In this document: positions 63,516 to 64,000 of the stretch, piece by piece | Numbering within the stretch: position 1 is the stretch's first letter | How the letters are laid out: every line of letters starts with the position of its first letter | Assembly (NCBI RefSeq): GCF_048544455.1 | Contig: NC_133532.1 | Location: forward strand, 15,254,948 to 15,318,947 | From: Silene latifolia | Taxonomy: Eukaryota > Streptophyta > Magnoliopsida > Caryophyllales > Caryophyllaceae | Length of the DNA: 64,000 nucleotides | Direction: 5' to 3' | Made by a program: the position numbers and the translations under genes | The notes under the pieces: model-generated | The model's database searches: none | What the model saw: only the letters and a program-made list of their open reading frames with translations | What the model was told of the DNA's origin: nothing

Positions 63516-64000
63516 ACATGAACTAGATACTACCATGCAAACGTTATTGATCATCAAAATTGGACGTGCCAAATAACAAGCTCCAACCTAACTGTCATAC
63601 GACGTGCCAATTACTGAGGCTCAGCTCCTCTGCCTTGAATCTCAAGCTGATTCATACATAATCATCTTTCTAGTAGCACGTGTGCAATTTCAGAAGAACT
63701 AGCTAGTGCATGAGGTCAATGAAGACAAATCATCTAATATGCTAAATCAATGTAGAGATACGGAGTACAATTTTACAATTGTATGAAAGAGCAAGTCGCA
63801 ACATGAGAGGCTAATGGCTAATGCCCCTGATGAGGAGTGAGGGGGCTAGAAAACAAGATAAATGACAGAGATTTTGATTTGGTAATTCACTGATTTGATT
63901 ATAAAGAGGGTACATTTTACAAATGAAAAATAACACACTGGTCAATCTTCAATCTTCAGTCCCATGCATCACCGACAATCATAACACACTTGGAACAAAC
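63516..64000. other. unassigned sequence to window end
   Basis: No coding frame, RNA gene or repeat is recognised. Confidence 0.3.

Overview
The window is a transposon-dense piece of a plant nuclear genome. Evidence for a plant: Ty1/copia and Tat-lineage Ty3/gypsy elements, plant-mobile-domain (PMD) and DUF7745-like reading frames, Helitron, CACTA, hAT and Stowaway termini, and short GT-AG introns. A eudicot is likely; Caryophyllales is only a guess from sequence flavour. No complete host gene is visible. One short exon-like segment (168-237) at the left edge may be the end of a real gene.

Layout. 1-1,928: a putative terminal exon, a decayed LINE RNase H remnant, and a Helitron 3' end. 1,929-11,700: a region of repeated tRNA-like sequences and small gene fragments, broken by a Stowaway MITE (2,767-2,975), a decayed copia element (Copia-1, 4,920-10,201, itself carrying a hAT element at 6,341-6,971) and a foldback MITE (11,097-11,411). 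12,002-16,958: an intact, very young copia element (Copia-2) with one 1,489-residue ORF. 17,190-17,462: an AT microsatellite. 17,463-17,997 plus 52,594-54,208: the two halves of one LINE, split by a 34.6-kb composite insertion. 54,209-55,387: the end of a CACTA transposon. 55,388-64,000: more of the tRNA-like region, a Helitron (57,313-59,528), and a block (60,068-62,745) paralogous to 1,929-10,835.

The 34.6-kb composite (18,003-52,588, target duplication CCTCG) is a Tat-lineage gypsy element on the minus strand: 5' LTR at the right, then PBS, gag, protease, RT, RNase H, second RNase H, integrase, two extra genes in antisense, and the 3' LTR at the left. It was later hit by a gag-only Tat relative with 3.2-kb LTRs (29,755-41,722, duplication CAAGA) and by a solo LTR of chromovirus type (45,561-48,491, duplication TACCG). 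The two antisense genes are a PMD-like gene with eight recognisable exons (21,663-24,675) and a two-exon DUF7745-like gene (25,572-27,133).

The features that ordinary transposon annotation does not explain are: (i) fifteen 63-71-nt tRNA-like sequences, all on the minus strand, with paired acceptor and T stems, A/B-box-like motifs and T-runs just downstream; (ii) paired GCGCAGCA/TGCGTC hairpins repeated through the Tat LTRs and 3' region; (iii) the spliced antisense genes inside the retroelement; and (iv) polypurine-tract-like hairpins and short palindrome arrays inside the gag-only element. All calls come from reading the sequence; no database search was run.
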